Assembly (NCBI GenBank): GCA_017409205.1
Contig: JAFQTF010000005.1
Location: 1 to 64,000 of the forward strand
DNA: 64,000 nt
Direction of reading: 5' to 3'
Source: Oscillospiraceae bacterium
Lineage (GTDB): Bacteria > Bacillota > Clostridia > Oscillospirales > Oscillospiraceae
A model generated the notes under the pieces. That model saw nothing but the letters and a program-made list of their open reading frames with translations. It was not told the DNA's origin and did not search any database. This document shows positions 22,174 to 30,224 of the stretch, one piece after another. Both the position numbers and the translations under genes were made by a program. Within the stretch, counting starts at the first letter, position 1; every line of letters begins with the position of its first letter.

Positions 22174-22205
22174 AAAAAAAATCAGGCACCCCGATTGGGG
22201 TGCCT
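22174..22205 (-). terminator. Terminator of the small Cys-rich gene
   Basis: AGGCACCCC-GATT-GGGGTGCCT (22184-22205). On the minus strand it is followed by a T-run (complement of 22174-22181), eleven bases after the small gene's stop codon. Confidence 0.82.
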
Positions 22206-22215
22206 GTATCTTTCT

Positions 22216-22374
22216 TTAGCAGCAGCCGTTATTGTCGTAGCAGCCATTCCAGTTTCCGTTGCCGGCAGCATTGCCGCAGCCACCGCCGCAGTTGCACAGC
22301 AGCAGGACCAGGATCACGATCCACCACCAGTTGTTGTTCAGACAGCCGCAGATACCATTGTTATTACCGCACAT
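22216..22374 (-). CDS. Very small Cys/Asn/Gly-rich membrane protein
   Basis: This is a 52-residue gene. The minus-strand ATG at 22374 has AGGAGGT upstream, the stop TAA is at 22216-22218 and a terminator follows. The protein starts MCGNNNGICGCLNNN. It then has WWW and one hydrophobic span IVILVLLLC (residues 19-27), and a Gly/Asn/Cys-rich tail ending NGCC. There are nine Cys in total, two of them before the membrane span and the rest just after or near the end. It resembles short clostridial proteins of unknown role, some of them spore or envelope related. No function is assigned. Clear gene signals on both ends make it a real gene in spite of its size. Confidence 0.72.
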   Translation of the reverse strand: MCGNNNGICGCLNNNWWWIVILVLLLCNCGGGCGNAAGNGNWNGCYDNNGCC

Positions 22375-22455
22375 AAAAGTACCTCCTGGAATTTTTTCAG
22401 GGTTTCTATCCCCTGTTCCATGGTATTCCCGGGGGCAGAATATGTGCAGGGGAAA

Positions 22456-23148
22456 TTAGAGTTCTCTCAGTGCATCCACCAGGGCAGTTTTTCCGGCGGT
22501 CTTTTCATCCTTGACCTTGATGACCTTTGCAGGACAGCCAGCCACCACAGTATTGGGGGCCACGTCGCCCACAACAATGGCACCGGCAGCCACCACAGCA
22601 TCATGACCGATGCGGCAGCCCTCGATGACCACAGCATTGGCTCCGATCAGAACGTTATCCTCCACAATGACCGGAGTGGCGGAGGCGGGTTCGATGACAC
22701 CGGCCAGCACGGCGCCGGCACCCACATGGCAGTTTCTGCCCACAGTGGCCCGACCGCCCAGCACAGCGCCCATATCGATCATGGTACCATCGCCAATGAC
22801 AGCACCGATGTTGATGATGGCGCCCATCATGATAACTGCATTTTTGCCGATCTCCACCTGCTCCCGGATAATGGCACCGGGCTCAATACGGGCAGGCACA
22901 TCCTTCATATCCAGCATAGGAATGGCGGAATTGCGGCAGTTGTTCTCGATCTCGATATGTGCAAATTCGTTGGCTTCCAGCACAGGCGCCACGTCCTTCC
23001 AGTCGCCAAAAACGATCTTGCAGCCATCGGCTGCAGGGAATTCATGGCAGTTGGGGAAGGAAACCGGTGTCTTTTCCCAGACATAAACCTTTACGGGAGT
23101 TTTCTTTTCAGATGTGCGGATGTATTCAATAATTTCCTGTGCGTTCAT
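22456..23148 (-). CDS. dapH: Tetrahydrodipicolinate N-acetyltransferase
   Basis: This is a 230-residue hexapeptide-repeat acyltransferase of the DapH type. It acetylates tetrahydrodipicolinate in lysine/diaminopimelate synthesis. An N-terminal ~90-residue alpha/beta domain precedes a left-handed beta-helix with repeated hexapeptides ([20 protein letters not shown], then [16 protein letters not shown]). [12 protein letters not shown] and [11 protein letters not shown] complete it. GGAGAAC precedes the start. An M20 deacetylase and an aminotransferase lie 550 bases away on the other strand, and these would supply the remaining acetyl-branch steps. Confidence 0.93.
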   Translation of the reverse strand: MNAQEIIEYIRTSEKKTPVKVYVWEKTPVSFPNCHEFPAADGCKIVFGDWKDVAPVLEANEFAHIEIENNCRNSAIPMLDMKDVPARIEPGAIIREQVEIGKNAVIMMGAIINIGAVIGDGTMIDMGAVLGGRATVGRNCHVGAGAVLAGVIEPASATPVIVEDNVLIGANAVVIEGCRIGHDAVVAAGAIVVGDVAPNTVVAGCPAKVIKVKDEKTAGKTALVDALREL

Positions 23149-23198
23149 ATAGGTTCTCCTTTTCTGAGATAAATAATCGTTTATCTTAGCAAGGATAT

Positions 23199-23582
23199 GT
23201 TACTTTCTTGTCACCGAACAAGAAAGTAACCAAAGAAATCGTCTTAAGGGGGACTTTTCAAAAAGCCGTCCCCCTTAAGAAGCCCCCTCCTGTGCTGTCA
23301 GGCCGGCAAGTTTCAACACGGAGGCGGGAATGTACCGATTCCCGCCCATCCGTCCTCAGCACCACCCCATTTGGGCAGAAATCGGAACATTTCTGCCCAA
23401 ATCAGGATTTGAGTTATGGTGCTCCGGCGCCTATGGCGATGCGGCCGGGGGATTCACAAGGGGACGGCTGGGGCGCACGGGAGCGCGACTTACAGGACCC
23501 CTTGTGCCTGCTTCTTTTGGTACTTTTCTTGCAGGAGCAAGAAAAGTACAGGCAAAACTTTCGTAAGCTAAACGATTATTTA
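23199..23582. repeat. Dispersed structured repeat, copy B (complete)
   Basis: Perfect hairpins lie along the whole length: 23199-23211/23218-23230 (13 bp), 23243-23254/23268-23279 (12 bp), 23323-23331/23338-23346 (9 bp), 23369-23382/23389-23402 (14 bp), and 23520-23532/23537-23549 (13 bp). The first and last are near copies of each other (ACTTTCTTG-type arms), giving the element matching ends. The right half is repeated at 1-200. It holds no credible gene. It fills the 500-base gap between dapH and the M20 gene. Confidence 0.88.
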
Positions 23583-23638
23583 TCTGATTGATTTGTCCTC
23601 CATCTTATCATCTTTTTTCTCCGGTGGCAAGGGAGAAA

Positions 23639-23667
23639 TTGACACCGGGAAATAATTGGAGTATAAT
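23639..23667 (+). promoter_or_regulatory. Promoter of the M20/aminotransferase/amidohydrolase operon
   Basis: TTGACA (23639-23644), 17 bases, TATAAT (23662-23667): a full consensus promoter, 33 bases before the start. Confidence 0.9.
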
Positions 23668-23700
23668 CACTCAAAGACAAACGTTCAGGAGGCGCGGACT

Positions 23701-24789
23701 ATGCAGATTATACAGGACCGCCGGGCTCTGCACCGGATCCCGGAGCTGGATAAAAACCTGCCCAAGACCATCGGATATCTGAAAAGCAGGCTGGAAGGAC
23801 TCTCCTGCCGGGTATTTTCTCCCATGGAGGGCGCGGTATGCGCCTTCTTTGATTTCGGTGCGGGTCAGGCGCTGGCATTCCGGGCGGATATGGATGCGCT
23901 GCCGGTTGCTGAAGAAAACTGCAATGACTACACATCCTCCCATCCCGGCTGTATGCACGCCTGCGGCCATGACGGCCACATGGCCATCCTTCTGGAGCTG
24001 GCCCGGCGCATGGACAGAAAGAAGCAAAATACATGGAACATTCTGCTGGTGTTCCAGCCTGCAGAGGAGACCACCGGCGGCGCAAGGGAGCTGTGCGAAA
24101 CCGGTATCTTCAAGGAATTCGGGGTAGAGGCGATTTTCGGTCTGCATCTGTGGCCCGGTCTGGAAAAAGGCCTGGTTGCCAGCCGCTGCTGCGAGCTGAT
24201 GGCCCGGGCCAGTGAAGTGACTGTGGATGTTTACGGCAAGTCTGCCCACATCGCCCGAAGCTGGGAGGGTATCGATGCACTGATGGCCGGAACGGAATTT
24301 TACCGCCGTGCCGGGGCCATGGAGGCCGCGGTACCCCCATCCGTCTTCCGTCTGCTGAAATTCGGCCGGTTTGAAAGCGGCAGCGTCCGCAACGCCCTGT
24401 CTGCCCACACCCACATGGAAGGTTCTCTCCGCGCATTCCAGGATGCGGTCTTCGATGCCATGAAGGACTCTCTGTACGCCATCGGCCGGGAGCTGGAGCA
24501 GGAAACCGGCTGTACTGTAAAGATCCACATCAACAGCGGCTACCCCGCTGTGCTGAATCCGGAAGGGTTATACAACCGGGTGCGGGCCTGCGCAGATTTT
24601 CCGGAGCTGGATGTGCCTGCCATGACTGCTGAGGACTTTGCCTTCTACCAGAGATACCTGCCCGGCATATTCTTCTTCCTGGGCACCGGGGACAGTCCGG
24701 CCCTGCACACCAGCAACTTTGACTTTGACGAAACCATTTTGACGAAAGGCGCCGATTTTTTTGAAAATCTGGCGGTGAATTTCCAATGA
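23701..24789 (+). CDS. M20-family amidohydrolase, probable N-acetyldiaminopimelate deacetylase
   Basis: This is a 362-residue metal-dependent hydrolase of the M20D group. Metal-binding motifs are DMDALPV (Asp ~65), the CGHDGH motif (HACGHDGHM) and the PAEETTGGARE glutamates. HLWPG is present, and a dimerisation domain spans about 180-290 (YGKSAHIA). The match to N-acetyl-LL-diaminopimelate deacetylase is favoured by the neighbouring DapH and aminotransferase. An auxin-conjugate or aminoacyl hydrolase of the same fold remains possible. The ATG at 23701 has AGGAGG nine bases upstream; the longer TTG at 23656 overlaps the promoter. It overlaps the next gene in an ATGA. Confidence 0.82.
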   Translation: MQIIQDRRALHRIPELDKNLPKTIGYLKSRLEGLSCRVFSPMEGAVCAFFDFGAGQALAFRADMDALPVAEENCNDYTSSHPGCMHACGHDGHMAILLELARRMDRKKQNTWNILLVFQPAEETTGGARELCETGIFKEFGVEAIFGLHLWPGLEKGLVASRCCELMARASEVTVDVYGKSAHIARSWEGIDALMAGTEFYRRAGAMEAAVPPSVFRLLKFGRFESGSVRNALSAHTHMEGSLRAFQDAVFDAMKDSLYAIGRELEQETGCTVKIHINSGYPAVLNPEGLYNRVRACADFPELDVPAMTAEDFAFYQRYLPGIFFFLGTGDSPALHTSNFDFDETILTKGADFFENLAVNFQ

Positions 24790-25913
24790 TCCCACTGAAT
24801 CAGAACCTGAATGCTCTGAAACGGAGCCAGATCCGGGTCTACACCAATCTGGCCAGAGCTACCACCGGCTGCGCCATGCTGACCATTGGCGAGCCGGATC
24901 TGGATACCCCGGAGGCTGTCAAGCTGGCCGCCATGGAGGCCATCCAAAACAATCAGACCCACTATGCCCCCAATCAGGGAACTCCGGATCTGCGCAAAGC
25001 CATCGCAGACCACGAGACCCACCGGGGCAACGCCGTTACACCGGAACAGGTGCTCGTTACCATTGGTGCCTGCCAGGCCCTGTTCACTGCCCTGCTGGGA
25101 ATTCTGAATCCCGGGGATGAATTGATCGTACCCACCCCCGGCTTTGGTCTGTATGAAACCATCGCCACCATTGCAGGGGCCAAAACCGTTCCTCTGGATG
25201 TGACCAAAACCGGTTTTCAGATCACGCAGGAGGCTCTGGATGCGGTCATTACCCCGAAAACCAAGGCTATCCTCATCAACTCCCCCTGCAATCCCACCGG
25301 TGTGATCTTCAGCAAGGAAAGCCTTGCCGCCGTAAAACGCGCTGTGCTGAGCCGCCCCATTTTCATCGTCTGTGACAATGTTTACCATAGTCTGAGCTAT
25401 TCCGACTGCCCCGACCTCAGCTGCGACCCCGACCTGAAGGAGCAGCTGATCCTCTGTCAGAGCTTCTCAAAGCCCTGGGCCATGACCGGCTGGCGTATCG
25501 GCTACCTGACCTGTCCGGACTATGTCATGGACCGGCTGCTGCTGCTCAGTGCTGCCACCATCACGGCTGTACCCACTTTCCTGCAGCAGGCTGCCATCAC
25601 AGCGCTCAGCACCCCCACGGCCCCCATGCGGGAGATCTACCGCCAACGCCGGGACTACGTCACCGGCCGGCTGACGGCCATGGGACTTTCCTTTCCGGAA
25701 CCGGAGGGCGCTTTCTATGTTTTTGTGAACATTGAAAAATACGGTCTGGACTCCGAAACCTTCTGCTCCCGGATGATCCGGGAAGGGCTGCTGGCAGCGG
25801 TCCCCGGCAGCTGTTTCGGAACAGATGGTTACATCCGGCTTTCCTACTGCTATTCGGACGAAGAACTGAAGGTGGGTATGGACCGGCTGGAAGCCTTCAT
25901 CGCCACTCTCTAA
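24786..25913 (+). CDS. PLP-dependent class I/II aminotransferase (probable N-acetyl-LL-diaminopimelate aminotransferase)
   Basis: This is a 375-residue fold-type I aminotransferase. The N-terminal active-site loop TIGEPDLDTPEAVK, NSPCNPTG, CDNVYHSL and the PLP-lysine motif SFSKPWAMTGWRIGY are all in place. Lys (~226) is the Schiff base and Arg (~356, YIRLSY) should hold the alpha-carboxylate. PatA-type enzymes transfer an amino group to N-acetyl-2-amino-6-oxopimelate. Translational coupling to the M20 deacetylase and the DapH gene nearby point to that step. A broad aspartate/aromatic aminotransferase is the alternative. Confidence 0.85.
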   Translation: MIPLNQNLNALKRSQIRVYTNLARATTGCAMLTIGEPDLDTPEAVKLAAMEAIQNNQTHYAPNQGTPDLRKAIADHETHRGNAVTPEQVLVTIGACQALFTALLGILNPGDELIVPTPGFGLYETIATIAGAKTVPLDVTKTGFQITQEALDAVITPKTKAILINSPCNPTGVIFSKESLAAVKRAVLSRPIFIVCDNVYHSLSYSDCPDLSCDPDLKEQLILCQSFSKPWAMTGWRIGYLTCPDYVMDRLLLLSAATITAVPTFLQQAAITALSTPTAPMREIYRQRRDYVTGRLTAMGLSFPEPEGAFYVFVNIEKYGLDSETFCSRMIREGLLAAVPGSCFGTDGYIRLSYCYSDEELKVGMDRLEAFIATL

Positions 25914-25922
25914 GGAGTCCTT

Positions 25923-27269
25923 ATGAAAATACTGATTTTCGGAGGCCGGGTCATTGACCCGGCCAACCATATTGACGGACAATACAATATCCTGCTGGAA
26001 AACGGAAAGGTAGCCTGGATCGGCAGAGGCGTACCGGACGCAGAGGAGACCATCGATGCCTCCGGGATGATCGTTGCCCCCGGCTTTATCGATATCCACA
26101 TGCACGAGGATCCTGTTGCAGAGGGTAAGATCCGGCAGTGTATCTTTCCCATGATGCTGCGCCAGGGTGTCACCACCGCCGTAGGCGGCAACTGCGGTGG
26201 CAACGTCCATGATCCCGTTGACTACCTGAACATCGTCGACCGGGATGGCACAGCGGTGAATGTGGCCCTGTACGCAGGCCACGAGTATTTCCGCATTGCC
26301 GCCGGTGCGGAAGACATCTATGGCGGCGCCACACAGAAACAGCAGGAAGCCATGGCCGCAGCCATCCGGTCTGCACTGGATGCAGGCTGTGTGGGCGTGT
26401 CCTTCGGTCTGCGCTATGTGCCCGGCGCGGATAAGGCAGAATTTTTCCGGGCAGCGCAGTGCTGCCGGGAGAGCCGGAAACCCATCGCCTCCCATGTCCG
26501 GGACGATGCCGATGCTGTTTTTGCCTCCATCGAAGAACTGCTGGAAGCAGGACGTGCCTTTGGCATCCCCATGCAGATCTCCCACATCGGTTCCATGGCA
26601 GGCTTCGGCCAGATGGAGGCCGTGCTGCGGCAGGTGGATGCTGCCTGCCGGGAAGGGCTGGATGTGACGCTGGACTGCTATCCCTATTTTGCCTTTTCCA
26701 CCCGGCTGGGCACCCCCACCTATGACCCCGGCTGGCTCCGGCGGTATCACTGCGGCTATGATGTGCTGGAATTCTGCGATGGAAAATACCGTGGCCAGCG
26801 GGCCACGGAGAAAACCTTTCATGAGGTTCGGACGGAATTCCCGGAGTGTCTGACGGTTTGCTATGTGATGCAGGAGGCGGATATCCGACTGGCTTATCGG
26901 CATCCCAAAGTCATGCTGGGCAGCGACGGCATCACTGACAACGGCCGGGGCCACCCCCGGTGCGCCGGAACCTTTCCCCGGTTTTTGGCGGAGTTTGTAA
27001 AAAAAAGTGATCTGACCCTGTACCAGGCCATTGAGAAAATGACTGCCATGCCCGCAAAGCGTCTGGGCTTCAAAAACAAAGGACATCTGGCTGTGGGTGC
27101 AGATGGGGATATTACCATTTTTGACATGGAAACCATCCAGGATAAGGCGACCTTCGCGGATCCTGCCCTGCCTCCCGCAGGCATCGAATATGTGCTCATT
27201 GGCGGAGAAACTGTGCTGAAACATGGACGTATTCTCAGGGATACCCAGGGAAAATCCGTCAGAATATAA
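25923..27269 (+). CDS. Amidohydrolase-superfamily protein (D-aminoacylase-like)
   Basis: This is a 448-residue TIM-barrel metallohydrolase of the N-acyl-D-amino-acid deacylase/D-hydantoinase group. Signatures include FGGRVIDPAN, the metal-binding APGFIDIHMHEDP, a cysteine-containing loop GGNCGG, SHV and HIGS ligand regions, and GSDGITDNGRGHPR at the C-terminal ligand. It follows the aminotransferase by nine bases and ends at a terminator, so it belongs to the same operon. Acetylated or D-amino acid substrates from wall turnover are plausible, but the substrate is not known. Confidence 0.8.
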   Translation: MKILIFGGRVIDPANHIDGQYNILLENGKVAWIGRGVPDAEETIDASGMIVAPGFIDIHMHEDPVAEGKIRQCIFPMMLRQGVTTAVGGNCGGNVHDPVDYLNIVDRDGTAVNVALYAGHEYFRIAAGAEDIYGGATQKQQEAMAAAIRSALDAGCVGVSFGLRYVPGADKAEFFRAAQCCRESRKPIASHVRDDADAVFASIEELLEAGRAFGIPMQISHIGSMAGFGQMEAVLRQVDAACREGLDVTLDCYPYFAFSTRLGTPTYDPGWLRRYHCGYDVLEFCDGKYRGQRATEKTFHEVRTEFPECLTVCYVMQEADIRLAYRHPKVMLGSDGITDNGRGHPRCAGTFPRFLAEFVKKSDLTLYQAIEKMTAMPAKRLGFKNKGHLAVGADGDITIFDMETIQDKATFADPALPPAGIEYVLIGGETVLKHGRILRDTQGKSVRI

Positions 27270-27298
27270 AAAGTGCCGGGAATTTTTCCCGGCACTTT
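27270..27298 (+). terminator. Terminator of the M20 operon
   Basis: A perfect 13-bp stem, AAAGTGCCGGGAA with TTCCCGGCACTTT, and a 3-base loop. The T-run is short, so it may be bidirectional or only partly effective. Confidence 0.7.
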
Positions 27299-27300
27299 AC

Positions 27301-27329
27301 TTGTCATAAAAGGGTTTGTATGATATATT
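27301..27329 (+). promoter_or_regulatory. queH promoter
   Basis: TTGTCA (27301-27306), 17 bases, TATATT (27324-27329). Confidence 0.7.
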
Positions 27330-27364
27330 AAAATGTAATGATTTTTTCTAATTCAGGAGGCACT

Positions 27365-27910
27365 ATGAAAACCCTGCTCCATATCTGCTGCGCCCCCTGC
27401 GCAAACCAGCCCATTGAGATCCTCCGCACCGACGGCATTGAGGTGACAGGTTTTTGGTATAACCCCAATATCCATCCCGTCACGGAATACCGTGCCCGGC
27501 GGAACTGTCTGGAGGAATACGCCAAAACCATCGAACTGCCCATTCTCATGAAAAACGACTATGCTCTGCGGCCCTTCGTCCGGGCCGTGGCCGAGGACAT
27601 CAGTCACCGCTGCGTCAAGTGCTACGAGATGCGGCTCTTTGAAACGGCCCGTCAGGCGGCAGAGGGCGGTTTCGACAGCTTCACCTCCTCTCTCTTCATC
27701 AGCCCCTATCAGCAGCATGAGCTGATGCGGGAAGTGGCGGAACGGGCTGCAGCCGAATACGGCGTACAGTTCCTCTACCGGGATTTCCGGCCCTATTTCC
27801 GGGATGGGCAGAATTTTGCCCGGGAGCACGGCTTCTATATGCAGAAATACTGCGGCTGCGTGTTTTCCGAAGAAGAACGATATATCAAGCCCAAAAAACT
27901 GATCCCTTAA
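27365..27910 (+). CDS. queH: Epoxyqueuosine reductase QueH
   Basis: This is a 181-residue QueH. It performs the last step of queuosine synthesis in tRNA, reducing epoxyqueuosine, with an iron-sulfur cluster and metal site. The N-terminal HICCAPCAN, the middle HRCVKCYEMRL and the C-terminal CGCVFSEEER carry the conserved Cys. The start is 27365 with AGGAGG four bases upstream; an earlier ATG at 27338 lacks one. No other queuosine gene is in the window. The downstream gene begins about 110 bases on, across a TATCTC-rich stretch without a gene. Confidence 0.92.
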   Translation: MKTLLHICCAPCANQPIEILRTDGIEVTGFWYNPNIHPVTEYRARRNCLEEYAKTIELPILMKNDYALRPFVRAVAEDISHRCVKCYEMRLFETARQAAEGGFDSFTSSLFISPYQQHELMREVAERAAAEYGVQFLYRDFRPYFRDGQNFAREHGFYMQKYCGCVFSEEERYIKPKKLIP

Positions 27911-28017
27911 ACGGACGGAGGCATAAGCTATGCGCTGCGGGATATCTGATCATCCTGCAGAAAACATATCTTATATCTCATCTCCTGCATCTAATATCTC
28001 ACTTATTGGGAGGATTT

Positions 28018-29148
28018 ATGACAAATTTAGAATTTTCCGTCCCCTGCCTGTTCGGTCTGGAAGGACTGGCCGGTGACGAACTGCGCCGGCTGAACATCGA
28101 TAATGTCCGGGTAGAGAACGGCCGTGTTCTTTTCTCCGGCGATGAGACCGCTATGGCAAAGGCCAATATCTGCCTGCGCACCGGTGAGCGGGTACTGCTG
28201 ACTCTGGCAGATTTCAGGGCCACCACCTTTGAAGAGCTGTTTCAGGGCGTGTACCACGCCAATCTGGAGGACTTTATCCCCAAAGACGGCAATTTCCCCG
28301 TAAAGGGCCACTGTCTGAACTCCCAGCTTATGAGCGTACCGGACTGCCAGGCCATCATCAAAAAGGCGGCCTCCAAACGGCTGGGCGAAAAATACGGCGT
28401 AAGCTGGCTGCCGGAAACCGGCGCAAAGTATCAGCTTCAGTTTTCCATTATGAATGACCGGGTGCAGCTGTTCCTGGATACCTCCGGCCCCGGTCTGCAC
28501 AAGCGGGGCTACCGGGCCGTCGGCAATGACGCTCCCCTGCGGGAAACCCTGGCTGCTGCCATGGTGCAGCTGACCCGCTACCGCGGCCGTGACTTTGTCT
28601 GGGATCCCTTCTGCGGCTCCGGCACCATTCCCATCGAGGCAGCCCTGATTGCCAAGAACAAGGCACCCGGCATGTACCGCCGGTTCTCCGGCGAGGCCTT
28701 CGCCTGGTGTGATCCTTCTGTCTGGGGCAAAGTCCGGGAGGAAGCCAGGGACAAGGAATACCATGGCAATTACCGGATCCTGGGCTCCGACAATGACCCC
28801 AAGTGCATTTCCCTGTCCATGGCCAATGCCCGGAAAGCCGGTGTAGGCGACATCATCACCTTCAAGGACGGCGACGCCACCAAGATGAGCCTGCCGGCAG
28901 AATCCGGCGTCATCATCTGCAATCCCCCCTATGGTCAGCGCATGGGTGAGCAGAAGGACGCTCAGCGGCTCTATGCAGCTCTGGGCCGCCACCTGAAATT
29001 CGCAGACGGCTGGCAGAAATTCATCATCACTTCCGAGCCGGAATTCGAGCACTACTTCGGCCGCCGGGCTACCAAGAAGCGGAAGCTTTACAACGGCATG
29101 ATCAAGTGCGACTACTATATGTACACCGACAGCGGAAGAAAGAAGTAA
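28018..29148 (+). CDS. THUMP-domain class I SAM-dependent RNA methyltransferase (YpsC-like)
   Basis: This is a 376-residue RNA guanine-N2 methyltransferase of the YpsC/RlmL type. It has an N-terminal ferredoxin-like and THUMP region (PCLFGLEGLAGDELRRL), then a Rossmann methyltransferase domain with DPFCGSGTIPIEAAL (SAM site), GSDNDPKC and the catalytic NPPYGQRMGEQ. The start is 28018, behind GGGAGGATTT; the longer TTG at 28006 overlaps that site. The target is 23S rRNA by homology, but the exact base is not known for this branch. Confidence 0.9.
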   Translation: MTNLEFSVPCLFGLEGLAGDELRRLNIDNVRVENGRVLFSGDETAMAKANICLRTGERVLLTLADFRATTFEELFQGVYHANLEDFIPKDGNFPVKGHCLNSQLMSVPDCQAIIKKAASKRLGEKYGVSWLPETGAKYQLQFSIMNDRVQLFLDTSGPGLHKRGYRAVGNDAPLRETLAAAMVQLTRYRGRDFVWDPFCGSGTIPIEAALIAKNKAPGMYRRFSGEAFAWCDPSVWGKVREEARDKEYHGNYRILGSDNDPKCISLSMANARKAGVGDIITFKDGDATKMSLPAESGVIICNPPYGQRMGEQKDAQRLYAALGRHLKFADGWQKFIITSEPEFEHYFGRRATKKRKLYNGMIKCDYYMYTDSGRKK

Positions 29149-29263
29149 CACAGTGTGGTCTTTGGCGTATACTGTGCGCAGCCAAATCATCCTCTCAGGA
29201 GCGATCTGAACTGCATCAAACGGCACCGATACCTTTGCGCCACACACAACCCCCGGAGGCCTT

Positions 29264-30190
29264 ATGAAACATATTTTTATCATCAATCCCGCAGCGGGCA
29301 GCCGTGACCAGACCCAGGAATACGCCCCCATGATCCGGCGCTGCTGCAATACCCGGGATCTGGATTTTGAGATCCACATTTCCAAATGCCCCGGCGACTG
29401 CATGCGGCTTGCCCGGCAGGCTGCCGAGACCGGCGAAGAGGTGCGAATCTATGCCTGCGGCGGAGACGGCACCCTGAACGAAGTGGCTGCCGGCGCGGCC
29501 GGCTATCCCAATGCGGCCATCACCGTACTGTCCAGCGGAAGCGGCAATGACTTCGTTAAGCTCTTCAGCGAGCCCGCAGCCTTTTTTGATCTGGAGCGGC
29601 TGATGGATGCGGAGGAAGTCACCTTCGACATGATCCGCTGCAACGATGACCTGTCCATCAACATCTGCTCCGTGGGTCTGGATGCCCGGATCGGCACCGA
29701 TGTTTCCAATTACAAGCGGCTGCCCCTGCTCCACGGTTTCCGGGCCTACGCCGCCTCCACCGTTGTCAACGTATTCAAGGGCATCTCCGAGCATTACCGC
29801 GTGGAGGTGGAGGGAGAGGTCATCGATGACAGATTCACCTTCGTCTGCGTATGCAACGGCCGGTTCTACGGCGGTGGCTTTAACCCCATCCCGGAGGCAG
29901 ACCCCACTGACGGCAAGCTGGATGTTCTGCTGGTAAAGCATATTTCCCGCGCCCAGGTCCCCCTTATCATCGGCAAGTACAAGAATGGCCGCTATCGGGA
30001 GCTGTCCCGCATTGCCCGGTACATCAAAACAGATTCCATTAAAATCATCTGCGACAAGCCGACAGCCATCAATCTGGACGGTGAGCTGCGCACCGCAGAA
30101 ACTGTGGAAATGCGGGTCGCACAGGAAAAGATCCGCTTCTTTTACCCCAGGGGCCTGACCTGGCAGGCAAAAGAAACACAGACAGTATAA
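29264..30190 (+). CDS. Diacylglycerol/lipid kinase (YegS/DgkB-like)
   Basis: This is a 308-residue soluble lipid kinase with the DAGK catalytic domain. The N-terminal FIINPAAGS and the ATP-binding CGGDGTLNEVAAG are clear, followed by SSGSGNDFVK. The C-terminal beta-sandwich ends YFPRG-like (FFYPRGLTW). DgkB-like enzymes return diacylglycerol to phospholipid synthesis. The gene is alone, with a GGAGG-like ribosome site, and shares a bidirectional terminator with the convergent GH25 gene. Confidence 0.88.
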   Translation: MKHIFIINPAAGSRDQTQEYAPMIRRCCNTRDLDFEIHISKCPGDCMRLARQAAETGEEVRIYACGGDGTLNEVAAGAAGYPNAAITVLSSGSGNDFVKLFSEPAAFFDLERLMDAEEVTFDMIRCNDDLSINICSVGLDARIGTDVSNYKRLPLLHGFRAYAASTVVNVFKGISEHYRVEVEGEVIDDRFTFVCVCNGRFYGGGFNPIPEADPTDGKLDVLLVKHISRAQVPLIIGKYKNGRYRELSRIARYIKTDSIKIICDKPTAINLDGELRTAETVEMRVAQEKIRFFYPRGLTWQAKETQTV

Positions 30191-30191
30191 A

Positions 30192-30219
30192 AAAACGGAC
30201 GGTGAAAACCGTCCGTTTT
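30192..30219. terminator. Bidirectional terminator between lipid kinase and GH25 gene
   Basis: AAAACGGACGGT, GAAA, ACCGTCCGTTTT: a 12-bp stem closed by GNRA-type GAAA and flanked by A and T runs on both strands. Confidence 0.88.
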
Positions 30220-30224
30220 ATTGT

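Noticed and set aside
23208..23591. A 127-residue protein from the dispersed repeat
   Set aside because: The frame is built from the hairpin arms and Arg/Pro-rich translation; no ribosome site, and the two copies have differing frames.
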